Shown piece after piece: positions 53,973-62,740 of a stretch of DNA of 64,000 nt. The notes below the pieces were generated by a model. The model was given only the letters and a program-made list of their open reading frames with translations. It did no database searches and was not told the origin of the DNA. The DNA is taken from the NCBI RefSeq assembly GCF_902813185.1, contig NZ_LR778301.1, positions 434,001 through 498,000 on the forward strand, in the 5' to 3' direction. The position numbers and the translations under genes are program-made. This stretch comes from Denitratisoma oestradiolicum (GTDB lineage Bacteria; Pseudomonadota; Gammaproteobacteria; Burkholderiales; Rhodocyclaceae). The first letter of the stretch is position 1; every line of letters starts with the position of its first letter.

Positions 53973-55352
53973 CTATCCGTTTTCAAATTTTCCCGAGCCC
54001 ATGATCTCCAATTCCTCGAGTTTGCGATAGAGGCTGGAGAGTCCGATCTCAAGTTTTTGGGCCGCAGTCTTGCGGTCACCGTCACATTCACGCAGGGTAC
54101 GGACGATGATATCAGCCTCCACCCGCCGCAATTGTTCGCGCAAACCGCTTCCGTTCGCAAGGTTTGTGCCAGGAATATCGGAGGAGGCGGGCTGCCTGGC
54201 AATGTCCGGCGGCAGGTCCGCCAGGGTGATGCGGCCCCCATCGGCCAGAATGTGGGCGCGATTGATGACGTTCTCCAATTCCCGCACATTTCCCGGCCAA
54301 CCATAACCCATCAGGACTTCCTCCGCCATGGGGTCCAGTTCCAGTAGTTTGCGTGAGTGCACACCGGCAAACGACTGCAACAGGAAATGGATCAGCCGGC
54401 TGATATCTTCCTTGCGCTCCCGTAGGGGCGGGATGTGGATCTGAAACATTGAGAGGCGGAAATACAGGTCTTCGCGGAAGCTGCCGTCCTTGACCATTTC
54501 GACCAGATTACGGTTGGTTGCCGCGATGATTCGGGTATCGACCCGGCGGGCCTGTTCCCCCCCTAGTGGCCGCACTTCCTTGTCTTCGATCACATGGAGC
54601 AGTTTGGTCTGCATGTGCAGAGGCAGTTCGCCGATTTCATCCAGAAACAGCGTACCCCGGTCGGCTTGGGAAAAGAGGCCCTTGCGTGCTCGATCGGCGC
54701 CAGTGAATGCCCCCTTGGAGTGCCCGAAGAACTCGCTCTCCATCAGATTTTCCGGAATCGCGCTGCAATTGACTGGAATGAAAGGCAGATCGCCCCGGGG
54801 GCTCATCTCGTGAATGCACCGGGCGGTGATCCCCTTGCCGGTGCCGCTCTCCCCGGTGATTAACACGGTGCTGTCGGTTACCGCCACCTTGGAGACCAGT
54901 CGATCCATTTCAACCATGGAGGGCGATGTGAAATGGAAGACGCCCTTGTCGCCTACCATCAACTGGCGCAGGGCTTGATTTTCCGCTTTCAGGCCGCACA
55001 GGGAGTTGATCTGGGCCAGTCGGTGCATCAGCTCCTCGTTGCGCACCGGTTTGACAATGTAATCGGTTGCCCCAGCCCGCAGGGCTTCGACGGCGGTCTC
55101 CACCGAGGCGAACGCCGTGACCATGATGAATTGGGTTTCAATGCCGGAACCCTTGATGCTCCTGACCAGGTCGACCCCATTGCCATCGGGCATCATGATG
55201 TCGCACAAGGCGACATCCACGTCGCCACGGACCAGCTTGGCGGTGGCTTCCCGCACGTTCTCCGCAGTATCGCAGGAGTATCCCGCCCGACTTACCATTG
55301 CGGTGAGAATCTGGCGGATGGCCAGTTCGTCGTCAATCACCAATACATGCAT
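53973..55352 (-). CDS. NtrC-family sigma-54-dependent response regulator
   Basis: A 459-residue three-domain regulator. Receiver: DDE near 7-9, phospho-acceptor Asp51 (CDIMMPDG), Lys101 (VKPV). AAA+ domain: Walker A GESGTGKG at 167-174, GAFTGA sigma-54 contact loop at 214-219, Walker B TLFLDEIGELP and R-finger region RIIAATNRNL. C-terminal Fis-type HTH: DRKTAAQKLEIGLSSLYRKLEEL. It therefore activates sigma-54 promoters after phosphorylation by the kinase encoded 12 bases upstream. I could not find a convincing -24/-12 element in the window for it to act on. Confidence 0.96.
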   Translation of the reverse strand: MHVLVIDDELAIRQILTAMVSRAGYSCDTAENVREATAKLVRGDVDVALCDIMMPDGNGVDLVRSIKGSGIETQFIMVTAFASVETAVEALRAGATDYIVKPVRNEELMHRLAQINSLCGLKAENQALRQLMVGDKGVFHFTSPSMVEMDRLVSKVAVTDSTVLITGESGTGKGITARCIHEMSPRGDLPFIPVNCSAIPENLMESEFFGHSKGAFTGADRARKGLFSQADRGTLFLDEIGELPLHMQTKLLHVIEDKEVRPLGGEQARRVDTRIIAATNRNLVEMVKDGSFREDLYFRLSMFQIHIPPLRERKEDISRLIHFLLQSFAGVHSRKLLELDPMAEEVLMGYGWPGNVRELENVINRAHILADGGRITLADLPPDIARQPASSDIPGTNLANGSGLREQLRRVEADIIVRTLRECDGDRKTAAQKLEIGLSSLYRKLEELEIMGSGKFENG

Positions 55353-55364
55353 AGGCCGCTTTCG

Positions 55365-56888
55365 TTATGTGCCTGCAGCGGAACCGCCGAGGCTGGGGAT
55401 GGGCAAGGTCACGGTCACTGTGGTGCCGACCCCGGGGGTTGAGTCGATGGAAATATCGCCTCCGGCATCACGAATTAATGATCGGCTCAGGGCCAAGCCC
55501 AGGCCGCTGCCCCGGCCCGGCCCCTTGGTGGTGAAGTGTTCGTTGAACACCAGGGGCAGGTCGGATGGCGCTATTCCGCAGCCATTGTCGCTGATCTCGA
55601 TCAGCACCCGGCCGTTCTGTAGAGATGTCATGACTTCGATCCGGGGGCTGTCGCCCGCTTTGCCCTGCATGGCATCGGCGGCATTGATGAGCAGATTAAG
55701 GATGGACTGGACCAGATGGTCGGCGGTCACGAATATGGCTGGCAGGTTGTCTCCCAGGGCAAGCCGCAGGTCGATCAGACGGACGCGCCGGTCGAATTTG
55801 ACAAAGTTGCATGTGCTGCGCACCAGTCCGTTGATGTCCAGCAGTTCCGGATCCTGGGACTGGGGTACGGAAAACTCGCTGATCTGCCGGGTAATCTGCA
55901 TGACGCGTCGGGTCTGGTCCAGAATCATTTCCGGATGGCAGACGCTGCCGTAGTTGTCGCATTCCTGGGCCTTGCACTCCGCGTCCATGGTTTCCGCGAT
56001 GCCGACGATGGCGGACAGGGGGTTGTTGATTTCGTGAGCCACCGCCGCCGCCAGGGAACCGATGGCCGCCATCTTTTCCTTGTGGAACTGTTGCTGCCGA
56101 ACGATTTCCATTCGGGACTCGTGTTGCCGCAGTTCCTGCTGCATCTGATTGAGTGCATCCATCAAGGCTCCCAGTTCATCGGCGCGGGTGTGCTCCAGAG
56201 GATCTCCCCGATAACCGCGCACGATTTCCACAGCCCGGTGGTGAATACGCTCAATGTCGCGGGTCAGGGCGCGAAAGAAAAACAGGATTACGCCACTCAG
56301 AATCGCGATGAATACGATACCGAAGGCCGACCATTCCAGGGTGACCCGATTGAATGTGGTTTGGTATCGTTCCAGGGTCTCCTGTTTCTGGGTATGGGCG
56401 TCCGTGGTGATGGTGTCGAGGTTGATGACCAGATGGTGCATTGTGGTGCGCAGGTCGGCAATGGCGGCGCGAGTTCCTTCATTGGAAAAATCGTTCAGGG
56501 ACTGTGTGAGCGCTTCGATATCATCCCGCAGGATGGGATAACTTGGGGCCAGACGCCGGACACCGGGAAGTATGGCTTCCACCTCCAGAGTCAGCACCTT
56601 GAAGGCCTCGGCTGTGCTCGGGTTGAAATAGTTTTCGTTGACCGAGAGTACGGTTCTCGATACCGCCATGTTGAGGGCGACCAGCCTTTCATCGGTCTCA
56701 TGGACCTGTTGCAGGCGGTTCACCAACTGGATCATGATGCCGCGTTCATAGGCGATAACCGCAGTGACCAGAATGAAGTAGGCCACCAGGACGGCAATGG
56801 TCCATACGCCCTTGCGGCTTAATGGGGCGGGGGGATGCCTGTTGTCCTGGGTGGGGCTTCCCCCGGTGAGCTCTGCCGATTCTCCCAA
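55365..56888 (-). CDS. Membrane sensor histidine kinase, NtrB/AtoS-like
   Basis: A 507-residue kinase. TM1 about 29-46 and TM2 about 189-206 enclose a helical periplasmic domain of some 140 residues, probably four-helix; a HAMP-like segment follows (207-260), then DHp with His285 in AHEINNPL and a C-terminal ATPase with N-box NLLINAADAM, DNGCGI and GSGLGLALS. Between the two DHp helices is a loop with Cys305, Cys310, Cys317 and His318, which is unusual. The start is TTG 56888; no nearby ATG is in frame. Partner of the sigma-54 activator downstream. Confidence 0.93.
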   Translation of the reverse strand: MGESAELTGGSPTQDNRHPPAPLSRKGVWTIAVLVAYFILVTAVIAYERGIMIQLVNRLQQVHETDERLVALNMAVSRTVLSVNENYFNPSTAEAFKVLTLEVEAILPGVRRLAPSYPILRDDIEALTQSLNDFSNEGTRAAIADLRTTMHHLVINLDTITTDAHTQKQETLERYQTTFNRVTLEWSAFGIVFIAILSGVILFFFRALTRDIERIHHRAVEIVRGYRGDPLEHTRADELGALMDALNQMQQELRQHESRMEIVRQQQFHKEKMAAIGSLAAAVAHEINNPLSAIVGIAETMDAECKAQECDNYGSVCHPEMILDQTRRVMQITRQISEFSVPQSQDPELLDINGLVRSTCNFVKFDRRVRLIDLRLALGDNLPAIFVTADHLVQSILNLLINAADAMQGKAGDSPRIEVMTSLQNGRVLIEISDNGCGIAPSDLPLVFNEHFTTKGPGRGSGLGLALSRSLIRDAGGDISIDSTPGVGTTVTVTLPIPSLGGSAAGT

Positions 56889-57260
56889 GCTTCATCCCTT
56901 GTCAATTGGTTGCAGTACTGCCCGAACTGATTTCGGAGCCGGGCGCGAATCATCCCATAACTGATAGTTAACGCCCATAGGCCTGTCGATACCCAATAAT
57001 TGTCGCCAAGCGACTGACGTGGGTCGCAACCCGCAAGCGAACTATGTGCCTGGCCATTCCCAACGACGTGTGGCAGGGGGGCACGGTATACTCCGTCATT
57101 GGAAATGTGTGACCGTCCTCCGGAAAGCATTGACCGCTGGTGTTTCTCGGAAAGTTAAGGGGGGCATAAAACATGGCAAGTTTTTCATCACTATTAGCCA
57201 TTATTTAAAAATGGTTGTTACGGTTAAATACTCGTTCATGCCAGATTCGGGAGAAGGAAT
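56889..57260. other. Intergenic region between divergent sensor kinase and Sel1 gene
   Basis: 372 bases without a credible gene. It is less GC-rich than its surroundings near 57140-57240 and should hold the two divergent promoters. TATACT at 57089-57094 is a possible -10 box but lacks a good -35. I looked for TGGCAC-N5-TTGCA sigma-54 elements on both strands and saw none that is convincing. Confidence 0.5.
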
Positions 57261-57785
57261 ATGCTGCGCCTAGTATTGCTCTTGGCAGTCATTCTGGCCA
57301 CAGGCGCCACCCAAGCCGGAGATCCGCTGAGCGATGCCTTGCGTGCCATGGAAGCAGGACGTCATGCACAGGCTGCGCAAATGCTGCTCCCCTTAGCCAA
57401 TGCAGGGAATACCCTGGCCCAGTATCGTCTTGGGATGCTTTATTACCAGGGCGATGGTGTGCCCGAGGATGAAAAGCAGGCGGTATTCTGGTGGAAGAAG
57501 GCAGCAGTTCAAGGTCATGTCGAATCAATGTTTCAACTGGGTTCCGCCTATCTGTTCGGTGTGCAGGCGGCGCGTACTGTGGTCGATCCGGACCGGGAAG
57601 CCGCCTCCTGGTATTTCCAGGCCGCCAGCGCTGGACATGCCGAGGCCCAATATCACCTGGGCCTGTTGTTTCTGGCTGGCAAAGGCGTCATCGAAAGCCA
57701 CTCGGAGGCGGCCCGTTGGATGAAAAAAGCCGCTACCCAAGGGCATGTGGGTGCCCAGCGGGCACTATCTTCCATCGGCAAATAG
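57261..57785 (+). CDS. Exported Sel1-repeat protein
   Basis: A 174-residue protein with signal peptide (MLRLVLLLAVILATGATQA) and four Sel1 units: AGRHAQAAQMLLPLANAGNTLAQYRLG, EKQAVFWWKKAAVQGHVESMFQLG, REAASWYFQAASAGHAEAQYHLG and SEAARWMKKAATQGHVGAQ, each containing the A-x2-G-x2-A-x2-L-G core. Divergent from the sensor kinase. It is a plausible target of the adjacent regulator, given the second Sel1 gene inside the regulator's operon. Confidence 0.88.
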   Translation: MLRLVLLLAVILATGATQAGDPLSDALRAMEAGRHAQAAQMLLPLANAGNTLAQYRLGMLYYQGDGVPEDEKQAVFWWKKAAVQGHVESMFQLGSAYLFGVQAARTVVDPDREAASWYFQAASAGHAEAQYHLGLLFLAGKGVIESHSEAARWMKKAATQGHVGAQRALSSIGK

Positions 57786-57800
57786 TTTTCCGATAGGGGG

Positions 57801-58403
57801 TCAGGGGCCCTGTAGGCTCCTTTTCACGGAAATGGCACCCCGAATTTGCCCCAATTGATAGTCGGTCCCCCGGTCAAAGGGATATTCGTTTGCCAACTGG
57901 ATCTTGACACCTTCGGATAGATCGCTGGTTGATCCGTGACAGCCCATGCAGGGCTTGCCGATTATCAAGGCTTTCATGTAACGAAATGTTTTCCCTACTG
58001 GCTCATCCATGATTTCCGAGATTTCCAGGGTCTCTGGGTTCTCTCCTTTGGCAAGTCTCTTCTCAAAATCAAGAAGAATCCTTTGTTCCCACGGGTCAGC
58101 CTCTCCCAGGGCGCGGTTGCGGGGCCGGAGGCTGACCCGGGTAACCCGCATGCCAGTCTGACGGGAAATGCTGGAAGCCAGTTCGGGCACACTGAACTTG
58201 CACACCGTCACCGCACGGGCGGGGCCTGAGCGCTCCAGCTCTCTCGTCAATTCGGTACGGGTCTGCTCGATCAGCCGCTTGGCAGCAGTGCGAGCATCGT
58301 CAGTCAGTTTACGCAGGTCTTCGGCGGCGGTGGCCCCTTGCATCAGGAACAGCAGGGTGACGGGCAACAGAAGCCAGAACCCCGTGGAGTTTATCCGTGC
58401 CAT
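57801..58403 (-). CDS. Tll0287-like (DUF3365) c-type haem protein
   Basis: A 200-residue exported protein: signal peptide (residues 1-27), then a Tll0287-like domain with FSVPELASSISRQTGMRVTRVSLRPRN (key residues VTRVSLRPRN) and a haem attachment site CMGCH at 152-156, plus the closing GQIRGAISVKR strand. Tll0287-like domains bind haem c and are found in stand-alone or sensor proteins, with redox sensing proposed. GGAG precedes ATG 58403; ATG 58415 is an alternative. It follows ccmI on the same strand with a 41-base gap, so haem-attachment genes and this haem protein may share a transcript. Confidence 0.85.
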   Translation of the reverse strand: MARINSTGFWLLLPVTLLFLMQGATAAEDLRKLTDDARTAAKRLIEQTRTELTRELERSGPARAVTVCKFSVPELASSISRQTGMRVTRVSLRPRNRALGEADPWEQRILLDFEKRLAKGENPETLEISEIMDEPVGKTFRYMKALIIGKPCMGCHGSTSDLSEGVKIQLANEYPFDRGTDYQLGQIRGAISVKRSLQGP

Positions 58404-58444
58404 TGCCGTCTCCATTCAGCCACCACGACCATGCCGCCTGTTAG

Positions 58445-59692
58445 CTACTGTCGTACTGTACTGATGGCAAATTTGACGCCTTTGGCGCCGGGGGCCACAG
58501 GCATTGAAAGTCCTTCGAGGTCACCGGGTTTAGGGGTGGCATCGCCACTTCTTGATACACGGGCACCAATCACCACCTGGGGATAGGCAGACAGCCGATT
58601 ATTGGAAGTCATGGCCATGCTGTCATCCAGAGTGAATTCCAGGGGCAGATCGGCGACCTTCTTGCGCAGGATGGCCAGGGGCATCTTGGGACCATTGGCG
58701 GCTCGGGCAAAAATGAACACAACGTCGTCCAATTTTACCTGCCCCTTTAACGACGAATCGATGGAGACCGAGCCAGAAACGCTTTGCGCAAGGATAGGCT
58801 TGACCTCCTGCTTTGTCATTTCCATTGCGCCTGGGCTTTGACTGGCTCCCATCGCCATGCGATTTTCGGCATCGCGGATGCTGCCTTCGATACTATTGGC
58901 CACGCTGGAGCCTTCGGGAACCACTTCCAGAATTTTGCGCCACTGCGCGATCGCAGAGTTGTAGTTCTGTTTCTCAAAGGCTATGGTGCCTGCCAGAGCG
59001 AGAGCCTTGACGTTGCGTGGGTCGACTTCCAGGGCCTTCTGGACGATTTTTTCCGGCGCTCCCTGCAGACTGCGTCCTTGTGCCATGGCGACTGTGTCGG
59101 CATAGTCCGCCAGGGTCTGGGCATTGGGAGGTAACAGCGTCGTGGCTCGTCCATAGGCCGCGACGGCTTCGGGAAATTTACCCAGGACAGCGTAGGAGCG
59201 TGCCAGCATCAGCCAGCCTTCGCCATCATTGGGGTTTTCCTGCAAACGCTCGGCCAGACGCTCCACCATGGCGACGATTTGCTGGGAGGTCAGGGCATGG
59301 GAACCCCCTTCTCCGCCCTTGCTTTCCCGGAATGCCTCAGGTGACCCAAGCACGACATACAGAGCTATGACGGCCACCGGAATCAATAGGCCCAGAGTTA
59401 CGGCTATAAAAGGCCGTTGCCTGGTTGTAGTGGGTGGAGGCAACGTCTGGGTCGCATCCTCCAGGGCCCGGCGTTCCAACTCCTCTTTGGCGGCAGAGTA
59501 GTTGGCCTCGTCAACAATGCCATTTTCACGATCGTGACCAAGTTCGGCCAATTGGTCCTTCAGTACAGCCAGACTCAAATCGATTGAACTGGCGACAGTT
59601 GAAGTACCTTTCCTTGCGAGCATCAGTGGAACGATGAGTGCGGCGGTAACCGCCAGCAGCAGCACACCGGCAATGAGTGCAAACAGAGTCAT
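58445..59692 (-). CDS. ccmI: c-type cytochrome biogenesis protein CcmI (CycH)
   Basis: A 415-residue apocytochrome chaperone. Two N-terminal transmembrane helices (about 2-25 and 92-115) flank a cytoplasmic leucine-zipper-like loop (LKDQLAELGHDRENGIVDEANY, cited for its position 44-66); TPR units follow at about 135-270 (AYGRATTLLPPNAQTLADYADTVAMAQG), then a C-terminal beta domain. CcmI binds apocytochrome C-termini and passes them to CcmH/CcmF. The start overlaps ccmH stop (ATGA). Confidence 0.93.
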   Translation of the reverse strand: MTLFALIAGVLLLAVTAALIVPLMLARKGTSTVASSIDLSLAVLKDQLAELGHDRENGIVDEANYSAAKEELERRALEDATQTLPPPTTTRQRPFIAVTLGLLIPVAVIALYVVLGSPEAFRESKGGEGGSHALTSQQIVAMVERLAERLQENPNDGEGWLMLARSYAVLGKFPEAVAAYGRATTLLPPNAQTLADYADTVAMAQGRSLQGAPEKIVQKALEVDPRNVKALALAGTIAFEKQNYNSAIAQWRKILEVVPEGSSVANSIEGSIRDAENRMAMGASQSPGAMEMTKQEVKPILAQSVSGSVSIDSSLKGQVKLDDVVFIFARAANGPKMPLAILRKKVADLPLEFTLDDSMAMTSNNRLSAYPQVVIGARVSRSGDATPKPGDLEGLSMPVAPGAKGVKFAISTVRQ

Positions 59693-60156
59693 GCGGATTC
59701 CTTCCGGTCACTATCCAGGAGTTGAGTGGCAGCGTTTTTCTCGTCTTGGGAAAGCGGCTTGGGAAGCTGGCTACGGCGATTCCGTAACTTGACGAATAGC
59801 ACCCCGAGTCCGCCGGCGAAGAGCAGGAAGGGGCCGAACCAGAGCAGCCAGGTGGTCTGCTTCACCGGGGGGCGGTAGAGGACGAAATCACCATAGCGCT
59901 GCACCATGAACTCCACGACTTGTTTTTCCGACATGCCCCGCTGGAACATCTCGCGGACTTGATTCTTCAAGTCGATCGCCAGTTCGGCGTGGGAGTCGGC
60001 AAGATTCTGGTTCTGACAGACCAGGCAGCGCAACTCCTCCGCCACTGCCTGAACTCGGGCTTCCAGTACAGGATCCTCCGCGGTAGGCTGAGCCTCGCGT
60101 CCCTGCGCCAGACCCAGACAGAGCGCAAACCAGGCAAATACAATCAATTTACGCAC
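59689..60156 (-). CDS. ccmH: Cytochrome c-type biogenesis thiol protein CcmH
   Basis: A 155-residue membrane-tethered thiol-oxidoreductase. Signal peptide, then the family motif LRCLVCQNQNLADS with redox Cys44 and Cys47, YGDFVLYRPP, and one C-terminal transmembrane helix (about 102-122). It reduces the CXXCH thiols of apocytochrome before haem ligation. Overlaps ccmG by 8 bases and ccmI by 4 bases. Confidence 0.96.
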   Translation of the reverse strand: MRKLIVFAWFALCLGLAQGREAQPTAEDPVLEARVQAVAEELRCLVCQNQNLADSHAELAIDLKNQVREMFQRGMSEKQVVEFMVQRYGDFVLYRPPVKQTTWLLWFGPFLLFAGGLGVLFVKLRNRRSQLPKPLSQDEKNAATQLLDSDRKESA

Positions 60157-60676
60157 CGTTGAGCTCCTTGATCAGAGGGATGATTTTCTCTTCCAGCACG
60201 GTTTCGTTGAGGGGGCCAATATGCTTATGGCGTATGACGCCCGTTTTGTCGATGACGAAGGTTTCCGGTACGCCATAGACCCCGTAATCGATGCCCACCC
60301 GGCCATCTCGGTCCCAGACCGACAGAGCGTAGGGATTTCCGTGCTGTAGCAGCCATTCCTTGCCGGCCTCCCGATCGTCCTTGTAGTCCAGTCCGATGAT
60401 GGGCACCAGGTTGCGCCGTGCCAGATCGAGCAGTACTGGATGCTCCTCGCGGCAGGAGACGCACCAGGAGGCCCACACATTGAGCAGCCAGACCTTGCCT
60501 TTCATGTCCTCCGGGGCGAGGGCCTGATCTGCCGCATGGAGTTGTGTCAGGCGAAACGTAGGTGCGGGCTTGCCGATGAAGGGGGAGGGTACTTCCCGTG
60601 GATTGAGGCGCAAGCCCACGGCGAGGAAACCAACGAGTACCAGAAAAATGCCCAGGGGCAATATGAATCGACGCAT
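60149..60676 (-). CDS. ccmG: Thiol:disulfide interchange protein CcmG/DsbE
   Basis: A 175-residue thioredoxin-fold protein anchored by an N-terminal helix (about 5-22). The active site is WASWCVSCREEHP with Cys72 and Cys75; GVYGVPETFVIDKTGVIRHKHIG is the CcmG-specific cis-Pro region (key residues GVPETFVID). It keeps CcmH and apocytochromes reduced in the periplasm. GGAG precedes ATG 60676, which lies 10 bases after ccmF. Confidence 0.96.
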   Translation of the reverse strand: MRRFILPLGIFLVLVGFLAVGLRLNPREVPSPFIGKPAPTFRLTQLHAADQALAPEDMKGKVWLLNVWASWCVSCREEHPVLLDLARRNLVPIIGLDYKDDREAGKEWLLQHGNPYALSVWDRDGRVGIDYGVYGVPETFVIDKTGVIRHKHIGPLNETVLEEKIIPLIKELNGA

Positions 60677-60686
60677 GGGAGCTCCG

Positions 60687-62657
60687 TCAGACGGTTGCGG
60701 TGGCGGATGTAGTGCCGGGGCTGAGCTTTTGCATCCGGGCAATGCGATAACGTCGGTCGCTGGCGGCAAGGATTCCACCAAAGGCCATCAGCAGGCAGCC
60801 CCACCAGATCCAGTTGATCAGGGGTTTGTGCTGGATGCGCACTACCCAGGTCTGCGCATCGATTGCTTCGCCAAGGGAAACGTAGAGATCGCGGAACAAG
60901 CCGGCATCAATGTCTGCTTCGGTCATCGGCATGCGCTGGACGTTGTAGATGCGCTTCTCCGGCTCCATGATCTTGAGCTTCTGACCATCGCGGCTGACTT
61001 CGACATGGGCGCGGGCGGCTACGTAATTGGGGCCGTTCAGTTCCTCGATATGCTGGAAGGTGAAGGTATAGCCGCCAATGGTGGTGGTATCGCCTGCGGC
61101 CATGCGTACGTCCGCCGTGCTTTCGTAACCTTTGACCATGGTCACTCCAAGAACGAAAACCCCGATTCCGATGTGAGCCATGATCATGCCCCAGTAGGCA
61201 CGGGGAAGGGTGCCCAGGCGAATGCGCCAGTTATCTTTGCCCAGACGATGCGCCAACTGCAGCAGACTGGCACCGATGGACCAAAATCCCAGCAGCAGGC
61301 CCAGGGATACCAGCGCCGAACCATGGCCCAGTGCAAAGGGCAACAAAATGGCTACCGGCAGCAGCAGTATGAACAGCCAGCGCAGGCCCTTGGGCAGATC
61401 GCTCAAGTGGGCCGTCTTCCAGCGGGCAAAGGGACCGATCCCGATCAGTACCACCAGCGGAACCATCAGGGGTACGAAGACGGCTTCGAAGTAGGGGGGG
61501 CCGACGGAAATTTTCCCCAGGTTCAAAGCATCCAGGAACAAGGGGTAGAGAGTACCCAGCAGAACAGCGCTGGCTGCTACCGTCAGGAGTACATTGTTGA
61601 CCAGTAACAGGGACTCCCGGGATAGCAGTTCGAAGCTGCCGCCCAGGCCAACGGTGGGTGCGCGCCAGGCAAACAGGATCAGGGAGCAGCCGACCACCAG
61701 GGCCAGAAAAGTCAGAACGAAGACGCCTCGTGCGGGATCGGTGGCGAAAGCATGGACCGAGGTCAGCACACCGGAGCGGACCAGGAAGGTGCCCAGCAGG
61801 GAGAGGGAAAATGCCATGATCGCCAGCAGTACAGTCCAGTTCTTGAAACTGCCCCGCTTTTCCGTGACTGCGAGAGAGTGGATCAGGGCGGTGCCCACCA
61901 GCCAGGGCATGAAGGAGGCATTTTCTACCGGGTCCCAGAACCACCAGCCGCCCCACCCCAGTTCGTAATAGGCCCAATAGGAGCCCAGGGCGATGCCCAG
62001 GGTCAGGAATATCCAGGCCACGGTGGTCCAGGGCCGAGACCACCGTGCCCAGGCCGCGTCCAGCCTGCCGGAGATCAGTGCCGCGATGGCGAAGGCAAAG
62101 GCCACGGAGAAGCCCACATAACCCATGTAGAGCAGGGGCGGATGGAATGCCATGCCCGGATCCTGTAGCAGCGGATTCAGATCGTTGCCGTCGGGCGCCG
62201 GTGGCAACAGCCGGGTGAAGGGGTTCGAAGTAAACAGCAGAAAGGCGAGAAAACCGACGCTGATGATGCCCATCACGGAAAGCACAGTGGTCACCATGGT
62301 CGTTGGAAGCCGGCTACTGAACAATGCCACGGCCAGGGTCCACAGAGCCAGGATCAGCACCCAGAGCAACATGGAACCCTCATGACCGCCCCAGACCGCG
62401 GCTACCTTGTAGAACATGGGCAGCAGGGAATTGGAATGCTGGGCCACGTATTCGACCGAGAAGTCATTGGAGATGAAGGCTTTGAGCAGGCAGCCATAGG
62501 CGACGGCTACGCAGCCGAACTGGGCCACGGCCGCCGGGCGGGCCAGGGCCATCAGCCGGTCGTCGTGGCGAATGGCTCCCGCCAGGGGTAGCACACCTAG
62601 CACGAGGGCAACTGCCAGCGCGGATATCAGGGCGAATTGCCCAATCTCAGGAATCAT
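60687..62657 (-). CDS. ccmF: Haem lyase subunit CcmF
   Basis: A 656-residue polytopic membrane protein. The WWD haem-handling motif is in GWGGWWFWDPVENASFMPWL near residue 240 (key residues WGGWWFWDPVENASFMPW), with conserved periplasmic histidines around it. CcmF with CcmH/CcmI ligates haem from CcmE to apocytochromes. ccmABCDE are not adjacent: upstream lies a chemotaxis receptor instead, so the ccm genes are split in this genome. Confidence 0.97.
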   Translation of the reverse strand: MIPEIGQFALISALAVALVLGVLPLAGAIRHDDRLMALARPAAVAQFGCVAVAYGCLLKAFISNDFSVEYVAQHSNSLLPMFYKVAAVWGGHEGSMLLWVLILALWTLAVALFSSRLPTTMVTTVLSVMGIISVGFLAFLLFTSNPFTRLLPPAPDGNDLNPLLQDPGMAFHPPLLYMGYVGFSVAFAFAIAALISGRLDAAWARWSRPWTTVAWIFLTLGIALGSYWAYYELGWGGWWFWDPVENASFMPWLVGTALIHSLAVTEKRGSFKNWTVLLAIMAFSLSLLGTFLVRSGVLTSVHAFATDPARGVFVLTFLALVVGCSLILFAWRAPTVGLGGSFELLSRESLLLVNNVLLTVAASAVLLGTLYPLFLDALNLGKISVGPPYFEAVFVPLMVPLVVLIGIGPFARWKTAHLSDLPKGLRWLFILLLPVAILLPFALGHGSALVSLGLLLGFWSIGASLLQLAHRLGKDNWRIRLGTLPRAYWGMIMAHIGIGVFVLGVTMVKGYESTADVRMAAGDTTTIGGYTFTFQHIEELNGPNYVAARAHVEVSRDGQKLKIMEPEKRIYNVQRMPMTEADIDAGLFRDLYVSLGEAIDAQTWVVRIQHKPLINWIWWGCLLMAFGGILAASDRRYRIARMQKLSPGTTSATATV

Positions 62658-62740
62658 CTAATTTCTCCAGAACGACTTTTGTAGACGGTATTGCATGGGG
62701 AGCGCCGGTACAAGACGGCATGAATATTCAAGGTAATGGG

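Noticed and set aside
56889..57260. Sigma-54 promoter between the kinase and the Sel1 gene
   Set aside because: GG and GC pairs exist, but none with the required 10-base spacing and TGGCAC/TTGCA context.
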